Positions 60,871 through 64,000 of a stretch of 64,000 bases of DNA are shown piece by piece (the first letter of the stretch is position 1; each line of letters starts with the position of its first letter). The stretch spans positions 372,001-436,000 of the forward strand of contig NZ_QPMJ01000001.1 in the NCBI RefSeq assembly GCF_003369835.1, given 5' to 3'. The notes below the pieces were generated by a model. That model saw nothing but the letters and a program-made list of their open reading frames with translations. It was not told the DNA's origin and made no database searches. The stretch comes from Halorussus rarus (lineage in GTDB: Archaea > Halobacteriota > Halobacteria > Halobacteriales > Haladaptataceae). The translations under genes were made by a program, and so were the position numbers.

Positions 60871-62037
60871 TCAGAATGAGTTCTTGATCTTCTCGAAGAA
60901 CCCCTCGTCGACGCTGACCTCCTCGCCGCCGGCTTCCGCGAACTGCTCGAGGGCCTCCTTCTGCTCCTGGTTCAGGTCCGAGGGCGTCACGACCTGCACC
61001 TGCACGTAGAGGTCGCCCTGGCCGCGCCGGCGGAGGCGGGGCATCCCCTTGCCCTGGAGCCGGAACGTCTCGCCGCTCTGGGTGCCCGCGGGAACGTCCA
61101 TCTCGACGGTGCCGTCGAGCGTCGCGATTTCGACGGTGTCGCCGAACGTCGCCTGCGGGAACGAGATGGGCTCCTGGAGGTGGAGGTCGTCGCCGTCGCG
61201 CTCGAAGTCGGGGTGGTCCTCGACCTCGACCTCGATGAGCAGGTCGCCGTTCGGCCCGCCGTTGGGGCCGGGCGCGCCCTCGCCCTCCATCTGGAGGCTC
61301 TGGCCCGACTGGATGCCCGCCGGCACCTCGACCGAGAGGGTGGCCTCCCGGGTGACCGTGCCGTCGCCGCCGCAGGTCGAGCACGTCTCGGCGTAGATCT
61401 CGCCCTCGCCGCCGCAGCGCCGGCAGGTCTGGGTCTGCTGGACCCGGCCGAGCGGCGTCTGCTGGACCTGGGTGACCTGGCCGCGGCCGTTGCACTCCCG
61501 GCAGGTGTGCGACTCGGTGCCCGGCGGGTGGCCCTCGCCGTCGCAGTCGTCGCACCGCTCGGGCCGGCGGACGCTGACCTGCTTCTGGACGCCCTCGTAG
61601 GCGTCCTCGAGGTCGATGGTCAGCCGCGTCCGGAGGTCCTGGCCCTGCTGGGGCCGGTTGGACTGGCGGCCGCTTCCGCCGCCGAAGAACTGCTCGAAGA
61701 TGTCGCCCATGCCGCCGCCCATCCCGCCACCGCCGGCGCCGCCGAACGGACCGCCGCCCATGCCGCCGCGGCCGGCGCCGCCCGCGCCGCCGTCGAAGCC
61801 GCCGCGCTTCTCGGCCTGCTCGAAGCGGTCGTGGCCCATCTGGTCGTACGCCTGGCGCTTCTCCTCGTCGGTCAGCACCTCCTTTGCCTTCTTGACCTTC
61901 TTGAACTTCTCCTCGGCGTCCGGGTCGTCGCTGACGTCGGGGTGGTACTCGGTGGCCTTCTCGCGGTAGGCCGCCTTGATCTCCTCCTCGTCGGCGTCTC
62001 TGCTCACGCCGAGCACGTCGTAGAAGTCCTCGCTCAT
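60871..62037 (-). CDS. dnaJ: Chaperone protein DnaJ
   Basis: A 388-residue type I J-protein that delivers substrates to DnaK and stimulates its ATPase. The J-domain HPD is at 32-34 in EYHPDVSDD. A Gly/Phe/Met-rich region (about 75-125) follows. Four zinc motifs CDDCDGEG, CRECNGRG, CRRCGGEG and CSTCGGDG occupy about 158-220. The C-terminal substrate domain follows. Start ATG 62037. It lies downstream of dnaK on the same strand, 158 bases away with a hairpin between them. Confidence 0.96.
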   Translation of the reverse strand: MSEDFYDVLGVSRDADEEEIKAAYREKATEYHPDVSDDPDAEEKFKKVKKAKEVLTDEEKRQAYDQMGHDRFEQAEKRGGFDGGAGGAGRGGMGGGPFGGAGGGGMGGGMGDIFEQFFGGGSGRQSNRPQQGQDLRTRLTIDLEDAYEGVQKQVSVRRPERCDDCDGEGHPPGTESHTCRECNGRGQVTQVQQTPLGRVQQTQTCRRCGGEGEIYAETCSTCGGDGTVTREATLSVEVPAGIQSGQSLQMEGEGAPGPNGGPNGDLLIEVEVEDHPDFERDGDDLHLQEPISFPQATFGDTVEIATLDGTVEMDVPAGTQSGETFRLQGKGMPRLRRRGQGDLYVQVQVVTPSDLNQEQKEALEQFAEAGGEEVSVDEGFFEKIKNSF

Positions 62038-62155
62038 TCGTTGTGAGTCGGTAAAAGTCGGAGTTACTTCAAGGGTCCGTTGCCGCGCGAGCGCTCAGGC
62101 GTCCGAACGGTCGGCGTTTCCGGTCGCCGCGGTTACTCGTCGCCGTCGTCGACTC

Positions 62156-62176
62156 CGTCAGAGGGAAGCTCTGACG
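62156..62176. repeat. Perfect 8-bp hairpin between dnaK and dnaJ (copy 4 of the CG-NNN-GAG frame)
   Basis: CGTCAGAG, loop GGAAG, CTCTGACG. The middle triplet TCA pairs with TGA, a fourth pairing variant. Overlapping GACGAG (62173-62178) can instead pair with CTCGTC (62186-62191), so two mutually exclusive folds exist. It lies 20-40 bases past the dnaK stop. Confidence 0.65.
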
Positions 62177-62195
62177 AGCAGACGACTCGTCGTCC

Positions 62196-64000
62196 CTACT
62201 GGTCCTCCTCGTCGTCGACGTCCTCGAAGTCGGCGTCGACGTACTCGTCGTCGCCGGCGCCGCCGGCACCTGCGCCGCCCGGACCGCCCTGGCCGCCCAT
62301 GCCGCCCGGACCGGCGCCCGCCGCGCCGCCGGGACCAGCGCCGGCGCCGCCCGCGCCGGCCTGGGCCTGCTGCTGGTACATCTGCTTGCCGATCTCCTGG
62401 AGCTCCTCGCTCAGGCTCTCGGTGGCGTCCTCGAGGTCGTCCTTCGTGGCGTCCTCGTCCCCGAGGACCTCCTGGACGCTGTCGATCTCGGCCTCGATGT
62501 CGGCCTTCAGGTCGTCGTCGATCTCCTCCTCGTTCTCGTCGAGGAGCGTCTCGGCGCGCTGGACCGCGCTCTCGGCCTCGTTGCGGGCCTCGATGCGCTC
62601 GCGGCGCTGCTGGTCCTCCTCGGCGTGCTGCTCGGCCTCCTCCTGCATCTCCTCGATCTGCTCGTCGGAGAGCCCGGCGCCGCCCTCGATGGTGATCTCC
62701 TCCTGGTTGCCCGAGCCCTGGTCCTCGGCGGAGACGTTGACGATGCCGTTCTCGTCGATGTTGAACGACACCTCGATCTGCGGGGTACCGGCCGGCGCGG
62801 GCGGGATGCCGGTCAGCTGGAACTCGCCGAGCAGCTCGTTCTCCTCGGCGATCTCGCGCTCGCCCTGGAACACCCGGACCTGCACCGAGGTCTGGTTGTC
62901 GGCGGCGGTGGTGAACACCTTCGACTCCTCGGTCGGGATGGTGGTGTTCTTGTCGATGAGCCGCTCGAACAGGCCGCCCTTGACCTCGATGCCGAGCGAG
63001 AGGGGCGTCACGTCGAGCAGCACGATGTCGTCGACGTCGCCCGAGAGGACCCCGCCCTGGATGGCCGCGCCGAGCGCGACCGCCTCGTCGGGGTTGACGT
63101 TCTTCTTGGGCTCCTGGCCGGTCATCTCCTCGACCTGCTCCTGGACCTGGGGCATCCGGGTCGAGCCGCCGACCAGAATGACCTCGTCGATGTCGGACTT
63201 GGAGTAGCCGGCGTCATCGAGCGCCTGCTCGGTCGGGCCGACCGTCCGCTCGATGAGGTCGGAGGTGAGGCTCTCGAACTTCGCGCGGGTCAGGCTCTCC
63301 TCGAGGTGGACCGGCCCCTCGTCGGTCGCCGTGATGAACGGGAGGTTGACGTCGGTCTCCTTCCGGGAGGAGAGCTCGATCTTGGCCTCCTCGGCGGCGT
63401 CCTTCAGGCGCTGGAGGGCCTGGCGGTCGTCGCGGAGGTCGATGTTGTGCTGGTTCTGGAACTCGTCGGCGAGGTAGTCGATGATGGCCTGGTCCCAGTC
63501 GTCGCCGCCGAGGTCGTTGTCGCCGTTCGTCGCGACGACCTCGTAGACGCCGCCGCCGAGGTCGAGGATGGAGACGTCGAAGGTGCCACCGCCGAGGTCG
63601 TAGACGAGGACGGTCTGGTCGGACTCGTCGTCGAGGCCGTAGGCCATCGACGCCGCGGTCGGCTCGTTGACAATGCGCTCGACCTCGAAGCCGGCGATCT
63701 CGCCGGCGTCCTTGGTCGCCTGGCGCTGCTTGTCGTTGAAGTACGCGGGGACCGTGATGACCGCCTTCTCGACGTCGTCGCCGAGGTACTCCTCGGCGTC
63801 GCGCTTGATCTTCTGGAGGATCATCGCCGAGATCTGCTCGGGGGTGTACTCCTCCCCGTCGATCTCGACGGTGTAGTCGTCCTCACCCATGTGGCGCTTG
63901 ATGGACTGGATGGTGCGCTCGGGGTTCTGGACCGCCTGATTCTTCGCGGGCTTGCCGACGAGGCGCTCGCCGTCGTCGAAGGCGACGACCGAGGGCGTGG
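62196..64000 (-). CDS. dnaK: Chaperone protein DnaK (Hsp70), partial at the right edge
   Basis: 600 residues are visible plus a partial codon; about the first 25-40 residues lie past the window. The visible start [20 protein letters not shown] belongs to the ATPase domain. [40 protein letters not shown] and [19 protein letters not shown] are Hsp70 signatures. The substrate-binding domain and helical lid follow, then a long Gly/Ala/Pro-rich stretch ([18 protein letters not shown] onwards) and an acidic end. The extended Gly-rich linker is typical of haloarchaeal DnaK. GrpE would be expected upstream, outside the window. Confidence 0.97.
   Translation of the reverse strand, partial: TPSVVAFDDGERLVGKPAKNQAVQNPERTIQSIKRHMGEDDYTVEIDGEEYTPEQISAMILQKIKRDAEEYLGDDVEKAVITVPAYFNDKQRQATKDAGEIAGFEVERIVNEPTAASMAYGLDDESDQTVLVYDLGGGTFDVSILDLGGGVYEVVATNGDNDLGGDDWDQAIIDYLADEFQNQHNIDLRDDRQALQRLKDAAEEAKIELSSRKETDVNLPFITATDEGPVHLEESLTRAKFESLTSDLIERTVGPTEQALDDAGYSKSDIDEVILVGGSTRMPQVQEQVEEMTGQEPKKNVNPDEAVALGAAIQGGVLSGDVDDIVLLDVTPLSLGIEVKGGLFERLIDKNTTIPTEESKVFTTAADNQTSVQVRVFQGEREIAEENELLGEFQLTGIPPAPAGTPQIEVSFNIDENGIVNVSAEDQGSGNQEEITIEGGAGLSDEQIEEMQEEAEQHAEEDQQRRERIEARNEAESAVQRAETLLDENEEEIDDDLKADIEAEIDSVQEVLGDEDATKDDLEDATESLSEELQEIGKQMYQQQAQAGAGGAGAGPGGAAGAGPGGMGGQGGPGGAGAGGAGDDEYVDADFEDVDDEEDQ

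Noticed and set aside
62196-62380. Possible tandem-repeat locus in the 3' end of dnaK
   Set aside because: The GGC/GCC-rich sequence encodes the Gly/Ala/Pro linker usual in haloarchaeal DnaK.

Overview
The window is a high-GC segment of a haloarchaeal chromosome (class Halobacteria). The predicted proteins are strongly acidic. Many genes have a TATA-like box 25-30 bases before the start codon, as expected for leaderless archaeal transcripts. Family content is archaeal or haloarchaeal: thermosome, LonB, pantoate kinase, archaeal NMN adenylyltransferase, HalOD1, a DICT-like sensor, Bat-type HTH regulators and CPxCG zinc micro-proteins. The genus cannot be fixed from sequence alone. I see no rRNA, tRNA, CRISPR array, transposase or prophage.

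Layout. 1-6.4 kb: 2-oxoacid:ferredoxin oxidoreductase alpha subunit (cut by the window edge), an FAD reductase, methylmalonyl-CoA epimerase and mutase large chain, a class V aminotransferase and a DehI-type dehalogenase. 6.4-16.8 kb: small zinc proteins, GNAT, HalOD1 protein, HAD phosphatase, acyl-CoA dehydrogenase, PsiE-like protein, a PHP-like protein, CinA amidase, Nudix hydrolase and a PLP aminotransferase. 17.2-20.8 kb: a co-oriented run (uncharacterised protein, FAH hydrolase, creatininase, amino acid oxidase). 20.9-30.7 kb: GH3 glucosidase, Hsp20, a Tat-exported protein with an Arg/Gly tail, a radical SAM protein, a DICT-like sensor, a DUF106 membrane protein and a TRAM protein. 31-38 kb: redox, regulatory and sugar-transfer genes. 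38-47 kb: KatG divergent from a thermosome subunit, pantoate kinase, and a secreted PepSY protein beside an HtrA protease. 47-64 kb: pyrF, an APC permease, SAM hydrolase, nadM, LonB, acetyl-CoA synthetase with a stand-alone adenylation-domain fragment, a CPBP protease, a DJ-1 protein, DnaJ and DnaK (cut by the window edge).

How the genes fit together. Two themes recur. One is acyl-CoA and propionyl-CoA metabolism (mutase, epimerase, KorA, acyl-CoA dehydrogenase, Acs). The other is protein quality control and stress (DnaK, DnaJ, thermosome, Hsp20, LonB, HtrA, KatG, DJ-1).

The most unusual material lies between genes. At least three families of dispersed, structured repeats occur here. (A) A pair near 2.2 and 16.9 kb. 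(B) An element bounded by 21-bp imperfect inverted ends, near 9.4 and 31.8 kb, with a collapsed 24-bp form at 15.06 kb. (C) A family near 30.1, 57.9 and 60.75 kb that includes an exact 31-base match 30.7 kb apart. A recurring hairpin frame (CG, three variable bases, GAG, five-base loop, CTC, three complementary bases, CG) appears four times with covarying stems. These islands have no credible coding content and are the best candidates for an undescribed system.
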